Positions 50,634 through 59,218 are shown, counted from the first letter of the stretch. The stretch is DNA of 64,000 nt from G016234445 sp964438865 (GCA_964438865.1 CAYTMI010000002.1:124001-188000); one strand, 5' to 3'. Notes: generated by a model from the letters alone, not told the origin. Numbers and translations: made by a program.

Positions 50634-51467
50634 TCAGTCGCCGTAGACGCGGGCGAGGATGGCGTAGAGGTCCGGGTCGTACTCCTGGAGCCACTCGCGG
50701 TCGCGTCTGCCCGAGTCTTGGTGGAGGAAATAGGCCTGCGTGGCCTCTGCGAAGTACTCGTTCGGGTTGGTGGCGGCATAGGCGCGGCTATACTTCCCGG
50801 CGTTCAGCGCCTCCTGGTAGAGCACGCGAATCTCGATGTAGTCGGCATGGTCCAGCGTCCAGCCCTGCACGAGGTGGCCGAGTTCGTGGTAGAGGATATT
50901 GAGCCCGGCACAGGGGCCCTTGCGGCTGCCGGTCAGGTCGAGTTCGTTGACGGTGGCGACGGGGTAGTCGGCGCGGTCGGCGACCCCGCAGGCATGGTCA
51001 AGGATCGCCTGGGTGCCCGTTCCAGAAAGGCAGGCGAATTCCGGCAGATCGACGACCTTCTGGCCGCTCTCGAGGATGATGATGTAGGCGCCCTCCGCCG
51101 CAAGAGGCCCTTCAAGGTCGTTGTCCTGAAACACCCGGAGGATGGTCTTTTCGGCTTCGTCGAAGGCGGCATCGGACACGCCTTCGCCCCCGATGATGGC
51201 GATCCCGCCGACTTCCCGCTGCTTCGTGTACTGGGCGGCGAAGCGGCGCGGCGCGCTGGGGTCGGGCCGGCGGACCAGGCCTTCGCAGACTGACCCCTGG
51301 GGCTCCAATTGGGGACGGGCGCTCGTCTCGCCGGATGAGGAGGCGGGAGCGGCACTTTCGTCACCGCCGTCGCCGCCTCGGTTCCGGAATGTGAAGACCG
51401 CGAGCGCCAACGCACCCACGAGGAAGATGGCGAGCACCGGGAGAAGGAGCGGCCAACGGCGCATCAT
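50634..51467 (-). CDS. Secreted or membrane-anchored HELGH zinc metallopeptidase
   Basis: This 277-residue protein has an N-terminal membrane segment (residues 5-26) and a Ser/Pro linker. The zinc site is HELGH at 194-198, with a likely third ligand Glu in NEYFAEATQAYF (residues ~236-248). That spacing and the YFAE motif resemble the anthrax lethal-factor-like gluzincins. Four Cys could form disulfides outside the membrane. No known family was firmly matched; peptidase activity is a sound inference. Confidence 0.65.
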   Translation of the reverse strand: MMRRWPLLLPVLAIFLVGALALAVFTFRNRGGDGGDESAAPASSSGETSARPQLEPQGSVCEGLVRRPDPSAPRRFAAQYTKQREVGGIAIIGGEGVSDAAFDEAEKTILRVFQDNDLEGPLAAEGAYIIILESGQKVVDLPEFACLSGTGTQAILDHACGVADRADYPVATVNELDLTGSRKGPCAGLNILYHELGHLVQGWTLDHADYIEIRVLYQEALNAGKYSRAYAATNPNEYFAEATQAYFLHQDSGRRDREWLQEYDPDLYAILARVYGD

Positions 51468-51522
51468 GCAACCAGCTTCGGCGGGAAGCGAGTGCCCGTA
51501 AAGCCGCTCCTTGACGGAGCCT

Positions 51523-52266
51523 TTAGTCTGAGATGCTCCAGGTCACGCTCACCTGGACCACCACGGTGCCGGTGCCGGGCTGGATTGGGGTTGCGGTGTC
51601 GGTGGCGACGCCACCCGCGGCCTTCTCGGCGTAAAGGACCGGCGGGTTCGTCGCGGTGATTTCGGTGATCATCATCGGCCTGCCGAGGACGACGCCCCCG
51701 AGCTTCGCGAGCTGTTCAGCCTTGGCCTTCGCGTCCTTCATCGCCGCTTCGCGGGCCTGTTCGAGCAGTTTGGTCGTGTCTTCGATGTCGAACCAGATGC
51801 TCTGGACGCGAGTATCGTTTCCGCCCGCCTTCACCGCCGCGTCGATCACCTTGCTGAAGTCGTCGAGCTTCCGCACCTTGACCTGGAGCATGTTGGTGAC
51901 GGCGTAACCGGTGATCTTGGGCTGATTGCCGTTCCTGTAGTCGTAGCGGGGGTTGATCGAGAACTGGGTCGTCTTGATGTCCTTGTCGTCGACCCCGTTC
52001 TTCTTGACGGCGTTGATGACGGCGTCGGCGGCTTTCGCAGCGTTCTCACGGGCGTCTCCGACGGTCGTGGCGGTCACTTCGACACCAACGCTGAAGAAGC
52101 CGGTATCGGGGGTGGCCTGGACTTCGCCACGGCCCGAGACGCTGATGCCCGTTTGCTGCTCTGCCGAGGGGACGATCACCTCGGTCTTGTCGTTGCAGGC
52201 AACGGCGCCGAGGAAGGGCACTGCCACCAGGGAGACAAGGAAGGCTTTCTTCCACCGGTTGTTCAT
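51523..52266 (-). CDS. SIMPL-domain (DUF541) lipoprotein
   Basis: This 247-residue protein has a lipoprotein-like signal (MNNRWKKAFLVSLVAVPFLG, then Cys at about residue 24). The SIMPL domain shows ISVSGRGEVQATPDTGFFSVGVEV, NPRYDYRNG and a C-terminal VVVQVSVTWSI strand. DUF541 proteins (BP26/YggE type) are periplasmic or surface proteins linked to oxidative stress. ATG 52266 has GCAGGAGG upstream and is 38 bp after the anti-sigma gene. Confidence 0.9.
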   Translation of the reverse strand: MNNRWKKAFLVSLVAVPFLGAVACNDKTEVIVPSAEQQTGISVSGRGEVQATPDTGFFSVGVEVTATTVGDARENAAKAADAVINAVKKNGVDDKDIKTTQFSINPRYDYRNGNQPKITGYAVTNMLQVKVRKLDDFSKVIDAAVKAGGNDTRVQSIWFDIEDTTKLLEQAREAAMKDAKAKAEQLAKLGGVVLGRPMMITEITATNPPVLYAEKAAGGVATDTATPIQPGTGTVVVQVSVTWSISD

Positions 52267-52304
52267 GGGTTCCTCCTGCCGCTCGGGCGGCGCATGGATT
52301 GCGT

Positions 52305-53087
52305 TTAGGGGTCCCGGCGGCGAAGCGCCCATACGCTGGCACCGGCGATGAGCGCGACGGCCGCGAGGCCGATCGCTGCTGTCAGCCGCCACCCGGGACC
52401 ACTATCTTCGTTGGGCGCCAGTCCGCGGTATTCGAGCGCGGTGGCGGTTTCGCCATCCCCGGGGGCAACCGCACCCGGTGTCCCGCCGGAGTTGGTGGCG
52501 GTGTCCTGCACCAGGGCCTGGGGCGGCGACGGCGCCGCGGGGGTCTCGGCAAACCCCGAACTCCCAACGGGGTTGCCGCCAAAGTCCGGCAACGCCTTCG
52601 TGGCGGCCGGCGAAGCGCTGGCGTTTCTGCCGGTGCTCTCTGCCCCGCCGGCCTCCGCGGCTTTCGGTGCGGAGTCGCGGCTGGCCAGGGTTGCAGCGCC
52701 GCCACTGTCGTCACTACTACTTAAACCAAGATTCAGCGCGGTGAGCGCGACCACGCCAAGCGCCACAACAGCCGCCACCGAGGCGAACTGCGAGGCCCGG
52801 CGCGCCACCACGAGGGGGCGGCGTTCGTCACGACTGCCGGAAACAGCCGCCGGCCGGGCCACCATCGCCGGGGTGAGCCGGAACGAGCGCGGGGCCTCGG
52901 CCGTCGGGAGCGAGGCGACCGCGGCCTTCAGCAGGCGGAGGTCGTCGACGAACGCGGCACATTCGGCACAGCGGCCGAGGTGTGCGGCAAAGCGTTCGCG
53001 GTCCCGAGCGCCCAACTCGCCGTCGGCGAAGGCGCTCGCCCGTTCCCGCCAACGGTCATGACCCGGCAAAGGAAGCCACTTCATCAT
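52305..53087 (-). CDS. Membrane anti-sigma factor with zf-HC2 domain
   Basis: This 260-residue protein begins with a zinc-binding anti-sigma domain (HLGRCAECAAFVDDL, the HXXXCXXC motif, residues ~36-50). A membrane helix at ~107-124 (VAAVVALGVVALTALNLGL) leads to a Ser/Ala/Pro-rich outer region and a second C-terminal helix (LTAAIGLAAVALIAGASVWAL). It should hold the ECF sigma factor inactive until a surface signal. The start overlaps the sigma stop by 4 bp. Confidence 0.87.
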   Translation of the reverse strand: MMKWLPLPGHDRWRERASAFADGELGARDRERFAAHLGRCAECAAFVDDLRLLKAAVASLPTAEAPRSFRLTPAMVARPAAVSGSRDERRPLVVARRASQFASVAAVVALGVVALTALNLGLSSSDDSGGAATLASRDSAPKAAEAGGAESTGRNASASPAATKALPDFGGNPVGSSGFAETPAAPSPPQALVQDTATNSGGTPGAVAPGDGETATALEYRGLAPNEDSGPGWRLTAAIGLAAVALIAGASVWALRRRDP

Positions 53088-53701
53088 TCTTCTCTTCCTC
53101 CAAGACGCCGGTAGCCCGCCAAAAGTTCCGGATGGGAAAGGAGATAGCCGCGAAGGCGTTCGCGCCCACGGTGGATGCGCGACTTCACCGTCCCCACGGA
53201 GGCGTGCGTCATCTCCGCGACCTCCTCGTAGTGGTAATCGTAGAGGTCCGCGAGGATGATCGCCTGGCGCTGTTCGAACGGCAGCGCGGCCAGCGCCGTG
53301 TGGAGTGCGCCGGCCAATTCGACCCGTTCGAGAGCCGCCACAGTGTCGGCCGCCGGGTCGACGACTTCGATGGGCGTGCCCGCTGCCTCCGCCGCTTCGT
53401 CGAGCGAGGTAGCGCCGTCTTTGCGGCGGCGGCGGCGAAGTTCGTCCTTGCTTTCGTTCGCGGCAATCCGGAGCAGCCAGCCGCGGAAGTTCCCGCCGGT
53501 GAACTGGGAAATGGCCCGGTAGGCGGAGAGGAAGGCCTCCTGGGTGGCGTCCTCGGCAGCTTCGCGGCGGCCGACCAGGCGCAGACAAAGGCCAAAGACG
53601 GCGTCCTGGTAGCGGTTGACAAGACTGTTGAACGCCGCCAAATCTCCGTTTCTAGATAGTAAGACCAGTTCCTCGTCGGTGGCCCCCGGCTCTGTACCCA
53701 T
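53084..53701 (-). CDS. ECF-type RNA polymerase sigma factor
   Basis: This 205-residue sigma factor starts at ATG 53701 (MGTEPGATDEELVLLSRNGD); a long upstream extension in frame is not supported. Region 2 (RYQDAVFGLCLRLVGRREAAEDATQEAFLSAY-type, seen as EDATQEAFLSAYRAI) and region 4 (YDYHYEEVAEMTHASVGTVKSRIHRG) are clear. It is coupled to the anti-sigma gene. A TACGCT box 8 nt before the ATG suggests a leaderless message. Its target promoters are unknown. Confidence 0.93.
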   Translation of the reverse strand: MGTEPGATDEELVLLSRNGDLAAFNSLVNRYQDAVFGLCLRLVGRREAAEDATQEAFLSAYRAISQFTGGNFRGWLLRIAANESKDELRRRRRKDGATSLDEAAEAAGTPIEVVDPAADTVAALERVELAGALHTALAALPFEQRQAIILADLYDYHYEEVAEMTHASVGTVKSRIHRGRERLRGYLLSHPELLAGYRRLGGREE

Positions 53702-53709
53702 GTGGCGCG

Positions 53710-53779
53710 AGCGTAGGTCAATCGCCTGTAAAGTGCGAAACCGGCAGGGAAAGGGTGCGCGAGGGAGGCTGTGATACCC
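53710..53779. promoter_or_regulatory. Divergent -10 boxes for the sigma factor and lepB
   Basis: For the sigma gene (minus), TACGCT (53715-53710) ends 8 nt before ATG 53701. For lepB (plus), TACCCT (53774-53779) ends 2 nt before ATG 53782 and 8 nt before ATG 53788. No convincing -35 is seen for either, and a shared regulator is possible. Confidence 0.35.
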
Positions 53780-53781
53780 TG

Positions 53782-56760
53782 ATGACCATGGAACCTGAAG
53801 AGGGCCGACCCGAAGAAACGCCGGTTCCGCGCGAAACGACTCCCCCCGAAGAACCCCCTGCCGAGGGCTGGTACTTTGATATCCCGGAAGGGGCATGGGA
53901 ACGGCAGGAAGCGAAGAACCGCGACCTCCGCGACCGGATTCGCACGAACCTGAAGCGCCCCGACGAGAAGCGTCCCGAGGCCCCCATGCGGCAGGACCGC
54001 ACCCCCGCCTGGGTCCATGACCCTGAACCCGCACGCACCTGGTCGGACGAGCAACCGGAGGGTCGCGAGGCTACTGCCGCCGATGTCGCTGCGGAACGCG
54101 ACTCGTGGACCCCGGCAGCGCCGCCGCGCACGGAACACCACCTTGAGCGCCCCGCGGCGCACCGGCAGGACCTGAACCCGGACCGGCGCGAACGGGCGCT
54201 CCCAAAGGACTCCCCCGTCGACCCGCCAAAATACGGCGCCTGGGATCTCCCCGCGCAAGACGAGGACTTCGAGACTCGCGCACTGAAACCGACCCGTCGA
54301 ACCGAATCGCCAGCGCCCGTGGAGCCCGCGACCGGTGATGCCGGCGCTGACGGCCCGTTGGAAGAAACGGACGTGGTGGGGGGCATGCGAGAATGGGCTT
54401 CGGGTTCCGGGCGCACGTCATCCCGGGAGCGGCAGTCGCCGCGCTGGGACGAGATGATGAGCACGCCTGCGGACAGCGGCAGCCTTATCGAAGGCATGCG
54501 CCAGTGGGCGACGACGGAGCCGGACGCGGACGTGCGCGCCCCGCGCCGCCGCCTTGATGATGACCTGCCGGAAGAAGCAGCAGCCCCGGCCCTTGAGGAT
54601 GAACCTGCCGTTTCAACCGCCTCGGCGTCGCTGGCACCGGCGGAGACGGTCATGGACGCGCCTCCCGTCATCGGTCTCCCGGCATGGGCGGAAACGGCCG
54701 GGGAAGCGCCGGACGATCTCAGCGTCGTCCCGGAGTTCGGGCTGGAGCAGCCGGCGGAGCCGGCCCCAAGAAAGCGGGGCTTCTTTAGCCGGCTCTTCGG
54801 GCGCAAGGACGAGACGGCGGCCGCAGCGGAAGCGCGTCTCGCCGCAAGCGAAGCCGCCTACAAGTCCCCGTGGGGCGAAGCAGACTCCTGGCAGGCCGCA
54901 GCCACGCCGGAAGAGCCATCGGAATGGACCCTGGGCCGTACCGAGGCGGAGGAACTGGCGCGCGCCGCGCAACCGCAGCTTGCCCCAGAAGAACCGGTGA
55001 CGACGTGGCTCACCGCTCCCGATGCGGCCCCGAGGCAGGAGTGGGGCGGCCTCAGCAGTGCCCGGCTGGGCATCCCCGCGGCATTCCAGCCGCCCCAGCG
55101 TGACGAGGACGGCCCCTGGGAGCGCCCCGCCGTGAACGAAGACGACGAAGACGACGACGCCCCTGCCTGGGCGACCACGGCCCCCGGACCCGTGTCCGTG
55201 GAACCCGTGGCCGCCGCCACTGCAACCGTCGAGGCGCTTCCCGCCACGGAAGCGACCGGCGAACCGGAGCCCGGCGCCTGGGATTGGGACAGCGCCTTCC
55301 CGATCGGCACCGCTGCGGCTGAGACGCAGCCCGCGGACGCCATTGCCGCGGCGCCCGGGAAAGATGCCGGCGATTCGGACGACGACCCCTGGGCCGACTT
55401 CCTGGCCGCCCGGCAATCATCCCAGCGCGAAGGCTCCGAACCTGCCGCGACCCTGGCCCCACCGGTCCCCGGTGCGACCGAGGTCCCTGCCCCTGCAGCC
55501 GCGAACGACGACGCATGGGAAGCCGTCGTGGTCGCCAGCGGCTATGACGACACCGAGACGCCCCTGGCCGAGGAGACCTACGGCGACGCCGTCGCGGAAC
55601 CCCCGTCAGCGACCGAAGCGGCCGCCGGCGCGGCAGCGCAGGTCCCATCCGAAAGCTGGGCCTCCGAAGAAGAGCGCGACTGGGGCCCCTCCCCGAAGTC
55701 CGATCCCGGCGGCCTTTGGGCTTCGGCCACCGACGACGACGTGGTCCTCCGCGCGTTCGAAGCCCACGCCAGCGCAGAGATCGAGGACGGCCTCTCAGAG
55801 GGAGAGTCCGGCGCCTACGACCTCCGGCCCGCATCGTTCCGAAACCTCCTCGGCGATGATGCCGACGAACTGGTGGACGACGACGAAATCCTGACCGAAG
55901 ACCATCCCTCGCTTTCCCGGCTCCAGGGCTGGGCGCCTCAGCGCGAAGTGGCATCCGTCGCAAACGCCGACCCCGCGTGGGCACTCGGCGCGAACAAGCC
56001 ACCCAGCGACCCATCCCGCCCCGACACCGACCCCTGGGCCGATGGCGGCGGCGGTGCCACTCCCCCGTGGGAGAGCGAAGAGGCGACGAACGCTGAGCAT
56101 GCCGCCCGCAAGGGTTCGCGCAGCAGGACGCTGGTGCGCGAACTGGTCGAGACTGGCCTTCTCGCCCTGCTCGTCTTCCTCTCCGTGCGGGCCAGTTTCC
56201 AGAACTTCAAAGTCGATGGCATTTCGATGCAGCCGACGCTGGAAGACGGCCAGTTCCTGATCGTGAACAAGCTGGTCTATTCCGAAGTTGACCTCGACAA
56301 GCTGAGCGACTTCGTGCCCTTCGTGGACCCGGGCGCGGACCCGCAGCGTAACGTCTTCCACGGCCCCGAACGCGGCGACATCATCGTCCTTCGAAGCCCG
56401 AGCAAGCCGGACATCGACCTCATCAAGCGGGTCATCGGCCTGCCGGGCGAGACCGTGGAGATCCGCGATGGGCACGTCTACATCAACGATCAGCTGCTGA
56501 TAGAGCCGTACATCACCCAGCCGTGGTCCGACAACAAGCCAAAGGTAACGCTCCCGGCGGACCAGTACTACGTCCTCGGGGACAACCGGAGCAACAGCGC
56601 CGACAGCCGCAGCCAGCAGGTGGGACTGGTCCACAAAGACCTGATCATCGGGAAGGCGATGCTGTCCTACTGGCCGAGGAACAAGTTCGGTCTGGCCCCG
56701 AATGGCTCTCCGACCCTGGAACAGAAGCCCGTGCTCAGCGGTCAGCAAATCGACAACTGA
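53782..56760 (+). CDS. lepB: Signal peptidase I with a very long disordered N-terminal extension
   Basis: This 992-residue protein ends in a complete type I signal peptidase. One membrane helix (~790-808) precedes GISMQPTLEDG with catalytic Ser815, and Lys882 lies in DLIKRVIGLPGE, with VLGDNRSNSADSR after it. The first ~785 residues are acidic and Pro/Ala/Glu/Asp-rich, with few hydrophobic runs, and should be disordered. They contain spaced Trp motifs (GGMREWASGS, EGMRQWATTE, DPWADFLAAR, DPWADGGGG) and one basic patch (KRGFFSRLFGRK). Normal LepB proteins have 180-330 residues. ATG 53782 has GGGAGG upstream; ATG 53788 is an alternative. The extension would lie in the cytoplasm. Confidence 0.92.
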   Translation: MTMEPEEGRPEETPVPRETTPPEEPPAEGWYFDIPEGAWERQEAKNRDLRDRIRTNLKRPDEKRPEAPMRQDRTPAWVHDPEPARTWSDEQPEGREATAADVAAERDSWTPAAPPRTEHHLERPAAHRQDLNPDRRERALPKDSPVDPPKYGAWDLPAQDEDFETRALKPTRRTESPAPVEPATGDAGADGPLEETDVVGGMREWASGSGRTSSRERQSPRWDEMMSTPADSGSLIEGMRQWATTEPDADVRAPRRRLDDDLPEEAAAPALEDEPAVSTASASLAPAETVMDAPPVIGLPAWAETAGEAPDDLSVVPEFGLEQPAEPAPRKRGFFSRLFGRKDETAAAAEARLAASEAAYKSPWGEADSWQAAATPEEPSEWTLGRTEAEELARAAQPQLAPEEPVTTWLTAPDAAPRQEWGGLSSARLGIPAAFQPPQRDEDGPWERPAVNEDDEDDDAPAWATTAPGPVSVEPVAAATATVEALPATEATGEPEPGAWDWDSAFPIGTAAAETQPADAIAAAPGKDAGDSDDDPWADFLAARQSSQREGSEPAATLAPPVPGATEVPAPAAANDDAWEAVVVASGYDDTETPLAEETYGDAVAEPPSATEAAAGAAAQVPSESWASEEERDWGPSPKSDPGGLWASATDDDVVLRAFEAHASAEIEDGLSEGESGAYDLRPASFRNLLGDDADELVDDDEILTEDHPSLSRLQGWAPQREVASVANADPAWALGANKPPSDPSRPDTDPWADGGGGATPPWESEEATNAEHAARKGSRSRTLVRELVETGLLALLVFLSVRASFQNFKVDGISMQPTLEDGQFLIVNKLVYSEVDLDKLSDFVPFVDPGADPQRNVFHGPERGDIIVLRSPSKPDIDLIKRVIGLPGETVEIRDGHVYINDQLLIEPYITQPWSDNKPKVTLPADQYYVLGDNRSNSADSRSQQVGLVHKDLIIGKAMLSYWPRNKFGLAPNGSPTLEQKPVLSGQQIDN

Positions 56761-56787
56761 CCGCTGGACGGCTGGCGGCGGGGTTCG

Positions 56788-56793
56788 TACGCT
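56788..56793 (+). promoter_or_regulatory. Leaderless-type -10 box of pyrE
   Basis: TACGCT ends 7 nt before the GTG at 56801, and no Shine-Dalgarno is visible between them. Confidence 0.45.
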
Positions 56794-56800
56794 GCCAGCC

Positions 56801-57358
56801 GTGACAATCGAACTTGAACGGGAACTCGAAACTCGCGGCGCGCTCCTCCGCGGGCACTTCCAGCTGGCCAGCGGCCGCCACGCCGACACCTACATCGAGA
56901 AATTCCGCATCCTCCAATGGCCCGACCTGACGGGGGAGCTTTGCAGGCAGATCGCCGACCACTTTCGCGGCCAGGCGAACCTCGTCGCCGGCCCCACCAC
57001 GGGCGGTGTGATCCTCAGCTATGAAACGGCAAGGCACCTCGGGCTGCGCTCGGTCATCGCCGAACGCGCGGATTCGGGCAAAGGCCGGGAGTTCAAGCGC
57101 GGATTCGAAATCGGCCCCGGCGACCGCGTCCTCGTCGTTGACGACGTGCTCACCACGGGCGGCAGCGTCCAGGACGTGCTCGATGCCGTCAGGGCGCGCG
57201 GGGCCGAGGTCACCGGCGTCGGGCTGCTGGTGGACCGAAGCGGCGGCAAAGCGCAGTTCGGCGTGCCTGCGTTCGCCTGCCTGACGGTGGACGTGGCTTC
57301 CTGGGCGCCGGACGAATGCCAGCTCTGCCGCGACGGCGTCCCCCTCAAGATCACCTGA
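56801..57358 (+). CDS. pyrE: Orotate phosphoribosyltransferase
   Basis: PyrE makes OMP from orotate and PRPP. GTG 56801 gives 185 residues (MTIELERELETRGALLRGHF), the usual length; the longer in-frame ORF into lepB is not needed. The PRPP motif is VLVVDDVLTTGGSV, and TGGVILSYETARHLG and ERADSGKGREFKRGF are typical. A C-terminal CQLC pair could bind metal, as in some long-tailed PyrE. No other pyrimidine gene is nearby. Confidence 0.92.
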   Translation: MTIELERELETRGALLRGHFQLASGRHADTYIEKFRILQWPDLTGELCRQIADHFRGQANLVAGPTTGGVILSYETARHLGLRSVIAERADSGKGREFKRGFEIGPGDRVLVVDDVLTTGGSVQDVLDAVRARGAEVTGVGLLVDRSGGKAQFGVPAFACLTVDVASWAPDECQLCRDGVPLKIT

Positions 57359-57387
57359 ACGCTGGCTGCCGAGCTGGCGGCATCCCG

Positions 57388-57393
57388 TACAAT
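57388..57393 (+). promoter_or_regulatory. Leaderless-type -10 box of the DinB-like gene
   Basis: TACAAT ends exactly 6 nt before GTG 57400 (spacer CGTCCC). It is one of the best matches to TATAAT in the window. Confidence 0.55.
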
Positions 57394-57399
57394 CGTCCC

Positions 57400-57906
57400 G
57401 TGCGATACGTGCGGCAGGCAGGCAGCGACCCCTCGTTCCTCCTCAAGGCGCTGGGCGAAGCTTCGGGCGAATTCCGGCGCGAGTTCCATGGGCTGCGCTA
57501 CCGCGATCTGCTGGTCCCGGCGCGGCCGCCGGACGACGGTTGGACGATGCTCGCGCTGGCGGTCCACGTCCGCGAAGTGGAGGCAGGCGTGGTTGACCAG
57601 GTGCGGACCCTGCTCCACCGCCACAACGCTGAGATCCGCAACGTCGACCTCGACGACATTCCCTTGCAGGAGGACTACGACGGGGAGGACGCGGAGGAGG
57701 TGCTGGAGGACTATCACGACCTCCGCCAGCGGCTTACCTACACCCTCTGGGACATCGACTCCGGCGACTGGGACCGGGCCGGCATCCACCCCTACCGGGG
57801 CGCGGTGAAGCTGCTCGACCTGACGCGGGAGCTCTACCAGCACGACCTGGAGCACCTCTGGCAGGCGCGGCGGATGGTCCTCGCGCTCGCGGAATCGGCG
57901 AGGTGA
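57400..57906 (+). CDS. DinB-like (four-helix, metal-binding) protein
   Basis: This 168-residue protein is helical and fits the DinB/YfiT superfamily: the first His in WTMLALAVHVREVEAG and later His in ELYQHDLEHLWQARRM could form the metal triad. DinB-like proteins include thiol transferases with unusual cofactors, but most are uncharacterised. GTG 57400 is placed by the TACAAT box; an upstream in-frame ATG lies inside pyrE. It overlaps folP by 4 bp (GTGA). Confidence 0.65.
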   Translation: MRYVRQAGSDPSFLLKALGEASGEFRREFHGLRYRDLLVPARPPDDGWTMLALAVHVREVEAGVVDQVRTLLHRHNAEIRNVDLDDIPLQEDYDGEDAEEVLEDYHDLRQRLTYTLWDIDSGDWDRAGIHPYRGAVKLLDLTRELYQHDLEHLWQARRMVLALAESAR

Positions 57907-59117
57907 CGCCGCCGATCCGGGTCATCCGCCCGGCTGCCTGGCAACGGACGGGGCGTGGCGACGAACCCTGGGTCGCCTGGTTCGACAGCCCCGAAGTCTG
58001 CGAAATCGCGAGCGCGCTCGACTTCCGGCTCCAGGGCGGCTACGAGGCCAGCGTGGATGGCGCAACGACGCGCGTAGTGGCAACGAAGGCAGCGCTGCTC
58101 GAACTGGCGGACGCGCTCAAAGCTAACGGGTCGCCGCTCGGGGGCCTCCTCCTCGACGCACTGGTTCCCGTACAAGCATGGCAACTGCGCTCGCGCTCGC
58201 TCCCGCTGGACCGGCCCTACGTGATGGGCATCGTCAACCTGACCGATGACTCGTTTTCGGGCGACGGCGTTGGTCGCGGCGTCGAGGCAGCCCTGAAGCG
58301 GGCGGAGGAGCTTCGCCGTGACGGCGCGGACATCATCGACGTCGGCGCCGAAACCGCCCGCGCCGATCGGCCGGTGGTGGAACCGGGGGTCGAGGCGGCG
58401 CTGATCGGACCGGCGGTGGCCGCGCTCGTGCGGGAGGGTCACCTTGTCTCCGCCGACAGCTACAAGTCGCTCGTTGCGCGGGCCGCGCTGGATTCGGGTG
58501 CGGAGATTGTGAACGACATCAGCGGCCTCACGCTGGGCATTGGCGCCGCCGGCGAAGCTGCCCTCGCCCACGCGGGTTACGTCCTGAACTACAGCTACAG
58601 CGTCCCCAAGCGCCGGCCCGATTCGCCGCCGCGGTACGGCGATGTCGTAGCCGGGGCGCTGGAGTGGATGTTCGAGCGCACCGGGCAGCTCTTCGCGGCC
58701 GGGCTTTCCAGGGCGCAGGTCGCCATCGACCCCGGGATCGCCTTCGGGAAGAGCCACGACGAAGACATCCAGGTTCTCCGGCGGCTGGGCGAACTCGGCA
58801 GCCTCGGGCTACCGGTGCTGCTGGCGCATTCGCGAAAGAACTTCATCGGGAGCATCACCGGCCGCCCACCCCCGGACCGTGACCTGGAGACGCACGCGGG
58901 GACGGTCCTCGCCTATGCCCAGGGCGCGCGCATCTTCCGGGTGCACGACGCAGCGGGCACGCGCAGGGCGCTCGACATGGCTGCAGCCATCCTGGACGCG
59001 CAAGCGGGCGCTTTCGCCCCGGACGAAACGAGCTGGCCGTGGCGAGCGGGCGCCTCCGCTGCCCACATGACGAAGGCGGACCCCGACAAGGACTCCCCCG
59101 GCGGCCAGCGCTGGTGA
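57903..59117 (+). CDS. folP: Dihydropteroate synthase-like protein with N-terminal extension
   Basis: This 404-residue protein joins a DHPS barrel (residues ~100-370) to a 100-residue N-terminal domain and a short tail. Pterin motifs are present: MGIVNLTDDSFSGDG, NDISG, DPGIAFGK, SRKNFIG and RVHDA. The loop usually reading GGESTRPG is VGAETARAD, and the MH dyad is replaced by LNYSYS. It may still make dihydropteroate, or act on a related pterin; other fol genes are not present. The extension is unassigned. Confidence 0.78.
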   Translation: MTPPIRVIRPAAWQRTGRGDEPWVAWFDSPEVCEIASALDFRLQGGYEASVDGATTRVVATKAALLELADALKANGSPLGGLLLDALVPVQAWQLRSRSLPLDRPYVMGIVNLTDDSFSGDGVGRGVEAALKRAEELRRDGADIIDVGAETARADRPVVEPGVEAALIGPAVAALVREGHLVSADSYKSLVARAALDSGAEIVNDISGLTLGIGAAGEAALAHAGYVLNYSYSVPKRRPDSPPRYGDVVAGALEWMFERTGQLFAAGLSRAQVAIDPGIAFGKSHDEDIQVLRRLGELGSLGLPVLLAHSRKNFIGSITGRPPPDRDLETHAGTVLAYAQGARIFRVHDAAGTRRALDMAAAILDAQAGAFAPDETSWPWRAGASAAHMTKADPDKDSPGGQRW

Positions 59118-59164
59118 GCCTTCGCCGAGCGGAGCGGCGCCAAGCATCCCACCCCCAAACCGCC

Positions 59165-59170
59165 TAGAAT
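59165..59170 (+). promoter_or_regulatory. -10 box of the second thiolase operon
   Basis: TAGAAT (59165-59170) would start a transcript near 59177 with a leader of about 42 nt before ATG 59219. The rest of the 101-bp spacer shows nothing else. Confidence 0.35.
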
Positions 59171-59218
59171 CGAACCCTGCGGCCGGGGGCTGCAAAACCG
59201 AACAACGGACACACTTCC

